Shown one piece after another: positions 25,698-35,560 of a stretch of DNA of 64,000 nt. This DNA is from Haloferax sp. Atlit-12N. Lineage in GTDB: Archaea; Halobacteriota; Halobacteria; Halobacteriales; Haloferacaceae. The position numbers and the translations under genes are program-made. Positions within the stretch are counted from its first letter, which is position 1; every line of letters begins with the position of its first letter. The stretch is from contig NZ_PSYW01000002.1 of assembly GCF_003383095.1 (NCBI RefSeq), positions 682,001 through 746,000 of the forward strand, read 5' to 3'. A model generated the notes under the pieces. That model had not been told where the DNA came from, made no database searches, and saw only the letters and a program-made list of their open reading frames with translations.

Positions 25698-28691
25698 TCA
25701 GCGGTGGAGCAACCGCCCGACGTTGAAGCGAACGAAGGGCGTCGCCGCGATGACGGCGCTACAGACCGCGAGACAGACCGCGCCGAGGGCGGAGACGCCG
25801 ACCAGCAACGGGGTGAACGGAACGGTGAGTCGAATCCCGAAGACCACGAGCACGTCGAGTCGCGCGAGCGCCCACAGGAGCGCCGCCGCGAGGCCGAACG
25901 AGAGGACCGCCGCGGGAATCGCGAGGCGGACGGCGTCGGCCGCGAGAAGGGCGAGAATCCGCCGCCTGCTCGCGCCGGTCGCGCGGTAGATGCCGATGAC
26001 GCGACGGTTGGCGTGTACCGCCTGCGCGAACGTCGCCGTCGTGCCGCCGATGGTGCTCAACCCGGCGAGCGACACGAGCACGACGAACAGCAACTGCACG
26101 TTCCCGAAGACGTTCTCGATGGCCCGTCCGATACCGGTTCCCTCGGTGTACTCGCCGCGGCTGCTGAGCGTCGCCGCGACGCGCTCGTCGCCCGTGACGC
26201 GGTAGGTCGCCGTCGAGATGACCGACCCGTCGACGACCAGCCGGAGGTCGTACGTGCCCGGCGGCGGGTCGTCACCCAGTCCGACCTCGGACGCCGCCAG
26301 TTCGATTTCCGAGACGTTCCCGCCGGTCAGTTCGACGGTCCGCGTCTGCGTGCCCCCCGGCGAGACGAGCGTGAGGTTGCGGACGAGGAACCGACCCCAC
26401 GGGTTGGCGACGCGCGCCGTCACCGTCGGATTCGTGAGTCGCGACCCGGTGGACGGCGAGACCGTCAGCCGCCCGCCGAGTCGCTGCGGTGCACCGCGTT
26501 CCACGGTGAGTGTGTGTTCTTCCGCGACGTAGCCGTCTTTCGAGAGCCGCAGCGTGTACGTGCCCGGTTCGTTGGGAACGCCCATCGGCACGCCGCCTCG
26601 GTCGTTGGTCGTCGCACTCCGACCGTCGAGCGTGACGGTCACGCCGGAGACCACGGTCTCGTTCGGCGTCGTCGCTGGCACGACGAGCGTGGACCCTGGC
26701 GGCGCGCGAGTCGGGTACTCGGACGGAAGTTGGAGCGTGTTCGGCCGGTACACCGTCACCGAGCGGGTGACGCCGTCGGTGGCGAGTTCGTACGTCCCCG
26801 CGGTCTCGAAGCTCGTCTCGAACGACAGCCGGGTTGACTCGTCGCTCCCGAGCGTCACGTCTCGTTCGAGGGTCTGGTTCCCCACGCGGACCGTGATCGT
26901 CTCGGTCGCCGCGGCGGACCCGAGGTTCCGGACCGTCGCGCCGAAGCGGTACGTCGCGTTCGTCTGGACCTCGGACGGGCCCGAGAGGCTCGTCACGAGC
27001 AGTCCCGACGACCGATTCTGCAGGGACGCGAGCCTCGACGAGGCGTTTTTCGTCCGAATCAGGTGCACCGTTCCGGGACCCGTCGCCAGCGGCTGTGTCG
27101 TTTCGAGCGGGACGACGAGTTGGTCGTTCGTCACGCCGCTCCCGGTGAACGCCCCGACGATTGTGACGCGTCTGACCCCGGGCGTGACGCTCCCGCCGAG
27201 CGTCACCGTCTCGCCGACTTCGAGCCCGAGCGTCCGCGCGAGGTCGGTTCCGACGACGGCTTCGTCGGCGCGCTGTGGGGCTGTGCCCGCGACTAACGAC
27301 GCGTCGGTGACCGAGCTGAACGCCGTGTAGTTCGCCCCGCGAACGAGGTACGGCGTCCGGCCTCGTGTCTGCGCGTAGATGACCTCCGGGCTGGCCGTGA
27401 TACCGTACGACCGGAGGACAGTCGCGTAGTTCTCGTCGATGCGGCTGTTGAGGGGGTGTGCGGCACCGCTCTCGACGACCGTCCCGCTCGACGTGGTCGC
27501 GAGGGGGGCGAGCGCGCCGCCGATAGAGCCCGTCAAGAGGATGATGAGCATGAAGACGGCGAGCGTCGCCGCCGTGGGGGTAAACGCCCGCCAATCGACG
27601 AGCGTCGGTGAGGTGACCGTCTGTAGGCGCCGAATCGGCGCTGGCCATCGACCGGTGGTCCGGTGCGGTTGGTCGAATCTCGGGTCGCCGCGGATGACCG
27701 GGAGGGCCGCGAGGAACCCGGCGAGGAGGCCCATCGCGAGGAGGAACCCGGCGATGGCGAGGAGCGAAACCGCGATGTCGGCGGTCACGGTCGTCTGAAG
27801 CGACACCGGGAGGCCCGCGTACGTCGCGGCGTTGACGGCGCCGTTGGTCACGACCACGCCGAGCGCGTAGCCCAACGCGACGCCGACGAACGTGAGCGAC
27901 AGCACGCGGCCGAGGAGAATCGCGAGGATGCGCCACGGCGACGCCCCGGTCGCACGGGCGACGCCGATGAGGCGGGTCCGGTCCCGAATCGACATCTTCG
28001 TCACGTTGTACACGACGACGAGAATCAGGAGCCCGCCGGCGAACGCGGCGACCGAGAGCGTCCGGACGACCTGCGTGATGCCGCCCGCCAGAAACGGAAG
28101 CGCCGCGATGAGCGGGACGCTCGTCGCCGACGCCGGGCGTCCGGATTCCCCGGTGTCGAACACGAGCGCGCCGCTCGTTCCCAGCCGCTGGGCGGTGTCG
28201 GTGTCCGCGACGTACCACGAGTCGGGGAACAGCGTCTCGTCGACGCGGTGCGGCGAGACGGTCGTCGAAACCGCGTTGTCAGGGCCGACGAACTCGACCT
28301 GCTGTACCGTCGATACCGGCCCCGAGACGCCGTCTGTCGGTGCCCTCGGCAGTGCCGCCGCTTGCCACGCGACCGACGCGCCCGAAATCGTCCGCGGCGC
28401 GTCCGGTGGTATCCCGACCACGCGGCGGGTCTCGCCGTCGGGGAGCGTAACGGTGGTGACCGCGATTACGACCTCGTCAGCGGACGCAGTCGCGACGGCG
28501 TCGTCGTACGACTGCTCGTACGACACCGTCGCCGAACTCGACAGGTCGGAACTGAGCGTTCCGGTGTAGGTGGCCGCGGTGAGCAACAGCAACGCGGCTC
28601 CGAGGAGGAACGCCGTCGTGACGGCGACGACCGCGATGCTCAGCCACTCGCGGCGCGACCACCTCGAAAGGAGCGCTGTCGCATAGCGCAT
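25698..28691 (-). CDS. FtsX/MacB-type ABC permease with internal Ig-like domains
   Basis: 997 residues with a duplicated FtsX architecture. One membrane helix near residue 20 and a periplasm-like domain (about 40-200) are followed by three helices (about 205-335). A second helix (about 370-395) precedes a large extracytoplasmic region and three final helices (about 865-985). The second extracytoplasmic region holds a MacB-like part. It also holds a CARDB-like module (ATETITVRVGNQTLERDVTL) and carboxypeptidase-regulatory modules (TYTLRLSKDGYVAEEHTL) that ordinary LolC/MacB permeases lack. The start ATG lies 15 bases after the ATPase gene. It probably works with that ATPase and with the paralogous permease at 31094-34066 in exporting or extracting surface molecules. 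Confidence 0.87.
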   Translation of the reverse strand: MRYATALLSRWSRREWLSIAVVAVTTAFLLGAALLLLTAATYTGTLSSDLSSSATVSYEQSYDDAVATASADEVVIAVTTVTLPDGETRRVVGIPPDAPRTISGASVAWQAAALPRAPTDGVSGPVSTVQQVEFVGPDNAVSTTVSPHRVDETLFPDSWYVADTDTAQRLGTSGALVFDTGESGRPASATSVPLIAALPFLAGGITQVVRTLSVAAFAGGLLILVVVYNVTKMSIRDRTRLIGVARATGASPWRILAILLGRVLSLTFVGVALGYALGVVVTNGAVNAATYAGLPVSLQTTVTADIAVSLLAIAGFLLAMGLLAGFLAALPVIRGDPRFDQPHRTTGRWPAPIRRLQTVTSPTLVDWRAFTPTAATLAVFMLIILLTGSIGGALAPLATTSSGTVVESGAAHPLNSRIDENYATVLRSYGITASPEVIYAQTRGRTPYLVRGANYTAFSSVTDASLVAGTAPQRADEAVVGTDLARTLGLEVGETVTLGGSVTPGVRRVTIVGAFTGSGVTNDQLVVPLETTQPLATGPGTVHLIRTKNASSRLASLQNRSSGLLVTSLSGPSEVQTNATYRFGATVRNLGSAAATETITVRVGNQTLERDVTLGSDESTRLSFETSFETAGTYELATDGVTRSVTVYRPNTLQLPSEYPTRAPPGSTLVVPATTPNETVVSGVTVTLDGRSATTNDRGGVPMGVPNEPGTYTLRLSKDGYVAEEHTLTVERGAPQRLGGRLTVSPSTGSRLTNPTVTARVANPWGRFLVRNLTLVSPGGTQTRTVELTGGNVSEIELAASEVGLGDDPPPGTYDLRLVVDGSVISTATYRVTGDERVAATLSSRGEYTEGTGIGRAIENVFGNVQLLFVVLVSLAGLSTIGGTTATFAQAVHANRRVIGIYRATGASRRRILALLAADAVRLAIPAAVLSFGLAAALLWALARLDVLVVFGIRLTVPFTPLLVGVSALGAVCLAVCSAVIAATPFVRFNVGRLLHR

Positions 28692-28706
28692 GTTATCCGA
28701 GGCGGC

Positions 28707-29387
28707 TCATTGCGGGATGCGCTCGTCCGATTTTCGGCGGAGCGAGCCGTCTATCAGCACGTGCGTCTCCTCGAACTGGTCGGACAGCGTGGGGTCGTGG
28801 CTGATGACGACGAGCGCGGTGTCCGTCTGGTCTTTGACCCGGAACAGGAGGTCGAGAACTCGTTCTGCGGTTTCCGGGTCGAGTTGCCCCGTCGGCTCGT
28901 CGGCGAAGACGACGTCCGGCCGGTTGGCGAGGGCGCGGGCGATGGCGACGCGCTGTTTCTCCCCGCCGCTGAGCGTCGCCGGATACTGGTCTTTGAGGTC
29001 TAAAATGTCGAGGGCGTCGAACAGCGTGTCGAGCCACGCCTCGTCTCGGCTCCGGGTGTGGTCCTGCGGGAGCGCGGCGTTGTCCCACGCGGTCAGGTCC
29101 GGGATGAGCTGGAAGTCCTGGAACACGAACCCGATTGCGTCCCGCCGGAGGACGGCGCGTTTGCGCTCGGGAAGCGCGCTCGTGTCGTCGCCGTGGACGT
29201 ACAGCGAGCCGCTCGTCGGGGTGCTGAGCAGTCCGAGGACGTTGAACAGCGTCGTCTTCCCGGCACCGCTCGGGCCTTGAATGAGGAGGGAGGTGTCAGG
29301 CTCGACGGTGATGGAGACGTCCGCGAGAATGGTGGAGTCACCGCGTTCGACGGTGAGCGAATCGCCGCGCAGTACGGGGCCCGTCAT
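28707..29387 (-). CDS. ABC transporter ATP-binding protein (LolD/MacB type)
   Basis: 226 residues from the ATG at 29387; an upstream in-frame GTG at 29411 is less likely. Motifs are complete: Walker A GPSGAGKTT, signature LSGGEKQR, Walker B VVFADEP, switch His in ISHDP. The short, single-domain form is that of LolD/MacB ATPases that drive FtsX-type permeases by transmitting force rather than by transporting through a channel. It lies between the two giant permease genes of the operon and would serve both. Confidence 0.93.
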   Translation of the reverse strand: MTGPVLRGDSLTVERGDSTILADVSITVEPDTSLLIQGPSGAGKTTLFNVLGLLSTPTSGSLYVHGDDTSALPERKRAVLRRDAIGFVFQDFQLIPDLTAWDNAALPQDHTRSRDEAWLDTLFDALDILDLKDQYPATLSGGEKQRVAIARALANRPDVVFADEPTGQLDPETAERVLDLLFRVKDQTDTALVVISHDPTLSDQFEETHVLIDGSLRRKSDERIPQ

Positions 29388-29436
29388 CGATATGTTCCCT
29401 TCATGCTTCACCTATGTATAGTGTACGGCTACTCGG

Positions 29437-31101
29437 TCAGACCGTCTGGTTCGTCGCGGCCGCGCACGTCGCGTTCCCGACCGGCCGGGACACCGAGACG
29501 GGGTCGTTCCCGGTGTTGGCGTAGACGACGTTGCGCGTCGCGGTCCACTCGGCGTACGTGGTGGCCGAGACGGTCCCCGGTGCGTTCGGGAAGAGGTGGG
29601 CACCGGTCGTCGTCCACGACTGCTGCGAGATGACGAGACAGTCAGGGCTTGGCCCGCCGGAGAGCCAGTTCGCGACGGCGCTGTAGCCGACCTGTGCCTT
29701 GAAGTAGTGCGCGCCGACCCGCGTCAGCGAGTGGTCGCTCACCCACGGCGCGTCGGTGTGCGTCGACGCGAACCGGACGCCCTCGAACTCCGACTCGTAC
29801 GTCGTCGTCGGAACCGTCGCGGTGTCCATCGTGAGGTACGCGAGCGGCGCGGTGGCGAGCGTCGAGACGAGCACGAGCGCGACGAGCGCGAGACGGAGCG
29901 TTCGTCCCAAGGTCGAACGCGAGACGCCCTGCAGGAGGCGCACGAGAACGACGCCGACGAGCATCGCCGCCGGGACGTGAAGGAACGTCTGGGCGCGCAT
30001 GACCGTGTCGTAGTACTCTGGGGTGAGCGACGCGGTGAGGCCGAACCCGATGATGGTGACCGGCGCGAGGAACATCGCCGTCGGTATCGCGCCGCCGCGG
30101 TACGACTCGAACAGTTCGAGCCCGAAGGCGGCGGTGACCGCGAACACGCCGAGAATCGCGACGAGCCCCAAGATGAGCGGCGGCGTCTGGGTCGTCCCCG
30201 GGAATATCGGCGAGACGGCGTTGAGCCCGACGATGGCGAAAAAGGAGCCGACGACGGCGAGGTACGAGACCTGCTTGACCCGGCGGCCCGTCTGTTGGAC
30301 CCACACGATGCCGATGGCGAGGAGGATGAGCCACGCGAGGAAGAGCCCGGGATAAGCCATGACCCGATTCACGTACGGGACGCTGAGCGTCGTCGATGAC
30401 TCGGCGAAGCGGTAGTACGCGAACATGTACGCCCAGAAGGCGACCGCGAGTGCACCCGGCCCGAGCACCGACCGAAGCGAGAGCCGCACGGAGACGTGGC
30501 GCACGACGAGCGCGGTCACGACGAGCGCGGCGATGAACGTCGAGAACGTGTGCGTCATCGGGAACACGGCGAGGAGCAGCCCGACGACGAGCCACCAGCG
30601 GAGGCGCTGACTGCGGAGCGCGAGATGCAGGCAGAACGCGAGCGTAATCACGAGGAGGATGCCGAGAATCTCCTCGTCGGGAACGGCGGTCCGACGGAGG
30701 AACAGCCCCTGAATGGCGAGGAGTGTCGCCGTCACCGCCCCGACCGCCGTGGCGGTGTCGTCGCGCGACCCGCTGTCGCGGAGCACGCGCCGAGCGACGA
30801 CGCCGCCGACGAAACAGATAATCCCGCCGACGACCGTCGCAAGCGGCTGAATCGCTCGGAGGGGAACGGCGTCGGTGACGAGCGACACGACGCTCAGATA
30901 GGTGCTGAACACGAGGTTATCTGCCCGCTGCGTGAGGGGGAGCGACCCCGTCTCCGTGGCCGTCTTCGCTAACCACGCGTAGTCGAACCCGTCGAGCGTA
31001 GAGGGATAGCCGCTCCAATAAAGGGGGAGGGCGCGGAGGGCGAACGCGAGGGCGACACCCGCGATGAGAATCACGAATCCGCGGCGGCGTCCGTTACTCA
31101 T
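29437..31101 (-). CDS. Polytopic membrane protein, GT-C glycosyltransferase-like
   Basis: 554 residues with 11-13 membrane helices and an extracytoplasmic C-terminal domain of about 130 residues. The first external loop reads STLDGFDYAWLAKTATETG. This resembles the acidic-motif loop of GT-C enzymes such as AglB/STT3 and PMT (Asp close to an aromatic residue, then a helix ending in ETG). The C-terminal part has several Trp and Ser/Thr patches and two Cys. Assignment as a glycosyltransferase is therefore suggestive only; a transporter-associated membrane protein is the alternative. Its ATG overlaps the upstream permease's stop by eight bases, so it is translationally coupled to an ABC permease, an unusual partner. 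Confidence 0.65.
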   Translation of the reverse strand: MSNGRRRGFVILIAGVALAFALRALPLYWSGYPSTLDGFDYAWLAKTATETGSLPLTQRADNLVFSTYLSVVSLVTDAVPLRAIQPLATVVGGIICFVGGVVARRVLRDSGSRDDTATAVGAVTATLLAIQGLFLRRTAVPDEEILGILLVITLAFCLHLALRSQRLRWWLVVGLLLAVFPMTHTFSTFIAALVVTALVVRHVSVRLSLRSVLGPGALAVAFWAYMFAYYRFAESSTTLSVPYVNRVMAYPGLFLAWLILLAIGIVWVQQTGRRVKQVSYLAVVGSFFAIVGLNAVSPIFPGTTQTPPLILGLVAILGVFAVTAAFGLELFESYRGGAIPTAMFLAPVTIIGFGLTASLTPEYYDTVMRAQTFLHVPAAMLVGVVLVRLLQGVSRSTLGRTLRLALVALVLVSTLATAPLAYLTMDTATVPTTTYESEFEGVRFASTHTDAPWVSDHSLTRVGAHYFKAQVGYSAVANWLSGGPSPDCLVISQQSWTTTGAHLFPNAPGTVSATTYAEWTATRNVVYANTGNDPVSVSRPVGNATCAAATNQTV

Positions 31102-34066
31102 TGGTGATACTTCCCTCTCCCTCGGGCGTCGGTATATGTCTATCCACTAAGAGTGCGGCAGGGTCCTGCAGCAACAGATAGCCCGTCGCGAGACAGGCGC
31201 TCGTGACCGCGAGTCCGAGGCCCGCGAGAACCATCCCGGCGACGACGCCGGGCGAGAACACCGGCGTGAGCGCGACGCCGAACACGCGGAGTTCGCCGAG
31301 TGACAGGAGCGCCGTCACGGCCGCGGTGGCGATGGCGAACGCGGCGACCGACGCGACGAGGCCGACTTTGAGCGTGTCGAAGAGGACGAGTCGGAGAACG
31401 TCGGTCCGGCGCGCCCCGGTCACGCGGTACACGCCGATGGTCTTCCGAACGCCGTAGGTGCTCCGCGTGAACGCCGCGGTCGTGCTCCCGACCGTCATGA
31501 GACTCACGAGCGCGACGACCGCGGCGAGGAGCACTTCGAGGTTCCCGAAGACGAGCTGAATCGCCTGTGCGATGCCACCACCGCTCGTGTAGCGACCGCT
31601 CCCCGCGAGCGCCGTCGCCAACCGCTCGTCGCCCCGGACGCGGTAGGTGAGCGTCGTCTCTTCGCCCGCGCCGACCTGCGACGAGATGGTGTACTCTCCG
31701 GCCGGCCGCTGGGGGAGAGTCGCCGAGACGCGACGGTTCCCACCCGGCGCGAGCGAGACGGCCCGCTCGACGTTCGTCCCCGGGCCGCGAATGGTCACCG
31801 TCGCGTTCAGCCGCTGTGCCCACGGGTTACTGAGTCGCGCCGTCACCGTCGGCGACGTGAACAGCGTGGGGGCCTGCGGCGAGAGCGAGAGCGTCTGGAC
31901 CGGTCGCCGAGTCGCGTCGTCGGAGACGGTGAGCGTCGTGTTACGCTGTTGGCCGTCGGCGCGAACCGACACGACGGACGTCCCGGTCTCGTTGAACCGG
32001 ACGCGGGTCGCCCCGCTCGCGTCCGTCGTCTGGGTCTGACTCCGGTCGTCGACCGAGACCGTCGCGTTTGCGACCGGCTCACTGCCCCGCGAGACGCTGA
32101 CTCGCGGCTCGCTCCCGACGGGTATCGACGCGGGGACAGTCACGCGAAGTGGCTCGACGACGCGTCCTCGCTCGTCGACCGTCACCGACTTCGTCACGTC
32201 GGCCACCGAGAGGGAGACGGTGCCTGCCGGCGGCGTCTCGAACGCGACGAACGTCGTCGTCGACCGGCGACTGGGCACCGAGAGCGCGGCCTCCGCCGTC
32301 GCGTCGCCGAGCGTGACCGAGACGGGCCGCGAGGCGTCGCTCAGCCCGAGATTCGTGGCCTCGACGGCGACGCCGAAGCTCCCATCACGACGGGTGACCG
32401 TCGCGTCAGTGACCACGATTGTCGACGTGTTCGCGTCCCCGCTGGCGAGGCCGCTGGTTCTGATAAACTGAACCCCGTTATCCCCCGTCGTTGTGAGATG
32501 ACGCGCCGTGTCGAGCGACACCAGCAGTTGGTCGTCTTGGACACCGGTCCCGGCGAACCGCCCCACGATTTCGATTCGCGTGATTCCGGGGGTCGTGCTG
32601 CCGCCGAGAACGAGCGTGTCGCCGACCGCGAGGTCGGTCGCCTCGGCGAGGCTCGCGCCGACGAGCGCCTCGTCGTCACCGGTCGGCTCCCGTCCCGCCG
32701 TCAGCGTCGTGTGCGCCAACGACTCGTACGCGGAGTAGTTCACCCCCCGGGCGACGAACGGCGTACTGCGGTACACTTCGAAGAGGAGAATCTCCGGGCT
32801 GACCGCGACGCCCTGACTGCGGAGCGCGGACGCGTACGACTCCGGAACGTTACTGGCGATGGGATGCGGTGCGTCCGGTTCCGTAATCGTCTGCTGTCCG
32901 ACGCCCGACAGCGGGCCGACCGCACCGATGACAGCCGACAGCAACAGCACCACGCCCATGAACACGCTCAGCGTTGCGACGGTCGGTACGGTCGCCTCCC
33001 ACCCGAGCAGTCGCGTCTCGAACAGTCGTTTGAACGGCGACCGGGAGCCTTCGACGGTCGGCTGTCCCGGCGACGACAGCCGGTCCAGCGGTTTCGTCGC
33101 TTCCGGGTACGACGCGGTCAGGCCGGCGACAACGCCGGCGACGAGAAGCACGGCGGCCGCCAGTCCAAGCAGTTGGACGACCGTCGGCGTGAGCGCGAGC
33201 GCGAGCGAGGTCGGGAGGCCAGCGTACACGGCCGCGTTCAGGACCGCACGGACGAGGATGACGCCGATACTGTATCCGAGCGCCAGCCCAATGGCCGCGA
33301 GTGTGATGGCGCGGAGCGTGTACACGCCGACGATTTGCCGCGGCGTCGCGCCCGTCGAGCGGAGCACGGCGATGTCCGGCCGCCGCTCCTTGACCGTGAG
33401 TCGGATGACGCTGTACGTCGTCACCCCGACGAGAATCCCGCTCGCGAGCGTCGCGAGTTGGAGCAGGCGGACCAGTTGGTCGGTGCCGCGGACGAAGAAC
33501 TGGAGCGCCGACAACAGCGGCGTCGCCGGCTCGCCGTCCGCCCGTTCGATGGTGACCACCTCGGTCGCCTCGAACGCCGAAACCGTCTCGGCGCGGGTGA
33601 CGTACCAACTATCTCGGAGGACCTGATGGCCCGAGCGGCCTGCGACCGTGACCGTCGTCGCCGTGTCGTCCGTTTCGAGCGTGGCGGTCTCACCGGAAGG
33701 CGGTCCGCCCACGACGGCGAGCGTTCCGGTGGCCGGTCGTGGGAAGTCGATTGTCTGTCCCCGGACGGTGAGGTCCGGCGCATCCGGCGGGATACCCACA
33801 ATCGTCGCGGGCGTCCCGTCGACGGAGGCGCGAACCAAGACGAGTCGGACTTCAGAGTCGCTCGCGCCCGCGACATTCGACGGGGAGGCCGCGCGCTCGA
33901 CGTGATAGCTCGTCCCGAACTCGTCGGAGATAGTCGTCGTCTGCTGGCCGAGCGAGACGCCGAGAATCGCGGCGCCGACGAGAAACGAGACGGTGAGGGC
34001 GATGACGAGCACCGCGAGTGTATCGCGCGTCTCCCAGCTGAACGAAAGTGCTCGACGGTAGCCCAT
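31094..34066 (-). CDS. FtsX/MacB-type ABC permease with internal Ig-like domains (paralogue, operon lead gene)
   Basis: 990 residues with the same plan as the permease at 25698-28691: two FtsX blocks separated by about 470 extracytoplasmic residues. That region includes beta-sandwich segments (VAVEATNLGLSDASRPVSV; VANATVSVDDRSQTQTTDA; YTISSQVGAGEETTLTYRV). N-terminal wording is shared between the two (IVGIPPDAP here, VVGIPPDAP there), confirming duplication. Because a single ATPase is encoded, the two permeases probably form a heterodimer like LolC-LolE. The gene leads the minus-strand operon 34066-23940. A weak TATA-like ACTTAATG lies about 38 bases upstream. Confidence 0.87.
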   Translation of the reverse strand: MGYRRALSFSWETRDTLAVLVIALTVSFLVGAAILGVSLGQQTTTISDEFGTSYHVERAASPSNVAGASDSEVRLVLVRASVDGTPATIVGIPPDAPDLTVRGQTIDFPRPATGTLAVVGGPPSGETATLETDDTATTVTVAGRSGHQVLRDSWYVTRAETVSAFEATEVVTIERADGEPATPLLSALQFFVRGTDQLVRLLQLATLASGILVGVTTYSVIRLTVKERRPDIAVLRSTGATPRQIVGVYTLRAITLAAIGLALGYSIGVILVRAVLNAAVYAGLPTSLALALTPTVVQLLGLAAAVLLVAGVVAGLTASYPEATKPLDRLSSPGQPTVEGSRSPFKRLFETRLLGWEATVPTVATLSVFMGVVLLLSAVIGAVGPLSGVGQQTITEPDAPHPIASNVPESYASALRSQGVAVSPEILLFEVYRSTPFVARGVNYSAYESLAHTTLTAGREPTGDDEALVGASLAEATDLAVGDTLVLGGSTTPGITRIEIVGRFAGTGVQDDQLLVSLDTARHLTTTGDNGVQFIRTSGLASGDANTSTIVVTDATVTRRDGSFGVAVEATNLGLSDASRPVSVTLGDATAEAALSVPSRRSTTTFVAFETPPAGTVSLSVADVTKSVTVDERGRVVEPLRVTVPASIPVGSEPRVSVSRGSEPVANATVSVDDRSQTQTTDASGATRVRFNETGTSVVSVRADGQQRNTTLTVSDDATRRPVQTLSLSPQAPTLFTSPTVTARLSNPWAQRLNATVTIRGPGTNVERAVSLAPGGNRRVSATLPQRPAGEYTISSQVGAGEETTLTYRVRGDERLATALAGSGRYTSGGGIAQAIQLVFGNLEVLLAAVVALVSLMTVGSTTAAFTRSTYGVRKTIGVYRVTGARRTDVLRLVLFDTLKVGLVASVAAFAIATAAVTALLSLGELRVFGVALTPVFSPGVVAGMVLAGLGLAVTSACLATGYLLLQDPAALLVDRHIPTPEGEGSITNE

Positions 34067-34258
34067 TAGCGTTCTCTAACGCGAGACTCACGAGCACTCA
34101 CATTAAGTGTGTGTGGTTCCGCTGACACCCCCTCCGACCGGGGACTGCACGTCCGCGGGAAGTCGGAGACTCGGGAGCGTACTGGAACTCGAAAAACGGT
34201 TACACGTCGATGCCTCGACTCCCGACCGCTCACTCGGATGGAGCGAGTCGAAAGCGAG

Positions 34259-35242
34259 TTACTCGGCCCGCAGACGCGCCGCACCGACGAGCGCGACCAG
34301 CGAGAGGAGCGCCGTCAGCACGCCGAAGCCCGGCGCTTGGCTCTCCGTCTCCGTCGGCGTCTCGGTCGTCACCGGGTCGGAAGTCGTCGTGGTCGGCTCG
34401 GCGACCGTGACCGTCGCCCACTCGCCACCGACGGAGAGGTTGTACGTCCCCGCCTGCTGGAACGCCGGGAGGAACACGACGGTCGATTCGTTGCCGGGGT
34501 CGAGGTCGGAGACGGTTTTCGTCGTTCGGACCGCCCCGCCGACCGTGAGGTTGACCGTCGCGTTCGTCGTCACGTCGCCGTCGTTCAGGACGGCCGCCGT
34601 GACTTCGACGTTCTCGCCGGTCTCGACATCGGTCGCCCCGACGGAGAGGTTAGTGACAGTTGTCGACGCCGTATCTCCGTCGCCGCCGTCGCCGGAGCCA
34701 CTGTCACCATCGTCGCCGTCGTCACCGCCGCCCCCGGAGCCATCGTCCCCGGAGGAGGTCGCCACGTCGAGCTGTGCGGAGCGCTCCTCATTAACCGTGT
34801 AGTCGTTGCCGTCCTCGTCGCCGAGCGCGTTGACGTGAGGCGTGACCTCGGTTTCGGCTGCGCTCGTCGCGTTCCCCCTGACCGTGACGGTCGCGACGAC
34901 CACCGAACCGGTCTGGTTCGTGTCGAGTCCGTAGCCGGTGAGCGTCGCAGAGCTGTTGTCACTCGCGTACGTCGTGTTGTTCTCAACCGTCTCGTGACTG
35001 AACGCGACCTGCGTGATGGCCGCCGTCTCGTTGGCGACCGAGAACGAGATGTTCGCCGCGCCGACGCCGCCGGAGGCGTTCGTCACGACCACGTCGAACG
35101 TCGTCGTCTCGCCGTTCCCGACCGTCTGGTTCGTCGGTTCGAGCGCAACGGCCGTCGACCCGGCCGCGGCGCTCACCCCGGGTGCGACGGCGAGCGCGAG
35201 CGCCAGCAGCAGCAGGAAGCCGTGCCGCGCTTTCAGTTTCAT
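34259..35242 (-). CDS. Cohesin + CARDB + PGF-CTERM surface protein
   Basis: 327 residues: signal about 1-26; cohesin-like domain about 28-155 (TTFDVVVTNASGGVGAANIS, SVVVATVTVRG, and the closing NALGDEDGNDYTV); an acidic Gly/Asp linker; a CARDB domain at about 185-282 (VTAAVLNDGDVTTNATV); a Thr-rich stretch; and a tail APGFGVLTALLSLVALVGA with basic end, a PGF-CTERM signal. It is the one cohesin protein in the window without an adjacent dockerin gene, and lies just upstream of the ABC export operon in the same direction (192-base gap). It could be the shared receptor for several dockerin proteins. Confidence 0.87.
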   Translation of the reverse strand: MKLKARHGFLLLLALALAVAPGVSAAAGSTAVALEPTNQTVGNGETTTFDVVVTNASGGVGAANISFSVANETAAITQVAFSHETVENNTTYASDNSSATLTGYGLDTNQTGSVVVATVTVRGNATSAAETEVTPHVNALGDEDGNDYTVNEERSAQLDVATSSGDDGSGGGGDDGDDGDSGSGDGGDGDTASTTVTNLSVGATDVETGENVEVTAAVLNDGDVTTNATVNLTVGGAVRTTKTVSDLDPGNESTVVFLPAFQQAGTYNLSVGGEWATVTVAEPTTTTSDPVTTETPTETESQAPGFGVLTALLSLVALVGAARLRAE

Positions 35243-35560
35243 CTCGCATCCCCCAAACGGTTGGACACTGTCCAGATGACTCGCATTGAACCGGTCGTGT
35301 TCGAAGAACTCATAGTTAGTGTCGGATTGTCCGTCGAACCATCACGAGTCACGCACGGCGTGGATTGCGCGAAGCCGCGTCGGACGGCGGTCGGCAGCAG
35401 CCCCTCACGCGTCGTACTGCCGTGAATCGCCGTGCAGGCACGTGATTACTCCGACGTTCACGATATGACAAGAAGAATCAACCATGCTAATTGTTACGGT
35501 CAGTCGGAGGGTTGCCACTTCTGACAGGTGGCGGTCGTCGCAGGGCCGAGCGAGGTCACG
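35243..35560. other. Gene-poor gap of 318 bases
   Basis: No supported reading frame, RNA gene or repeat was seen. It holds the promoter region of the cohesin gene at 35242 (minus strand). The stretch 35460-35500 is locally A+T-richer but has no clear box. Confidence 0.5.
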
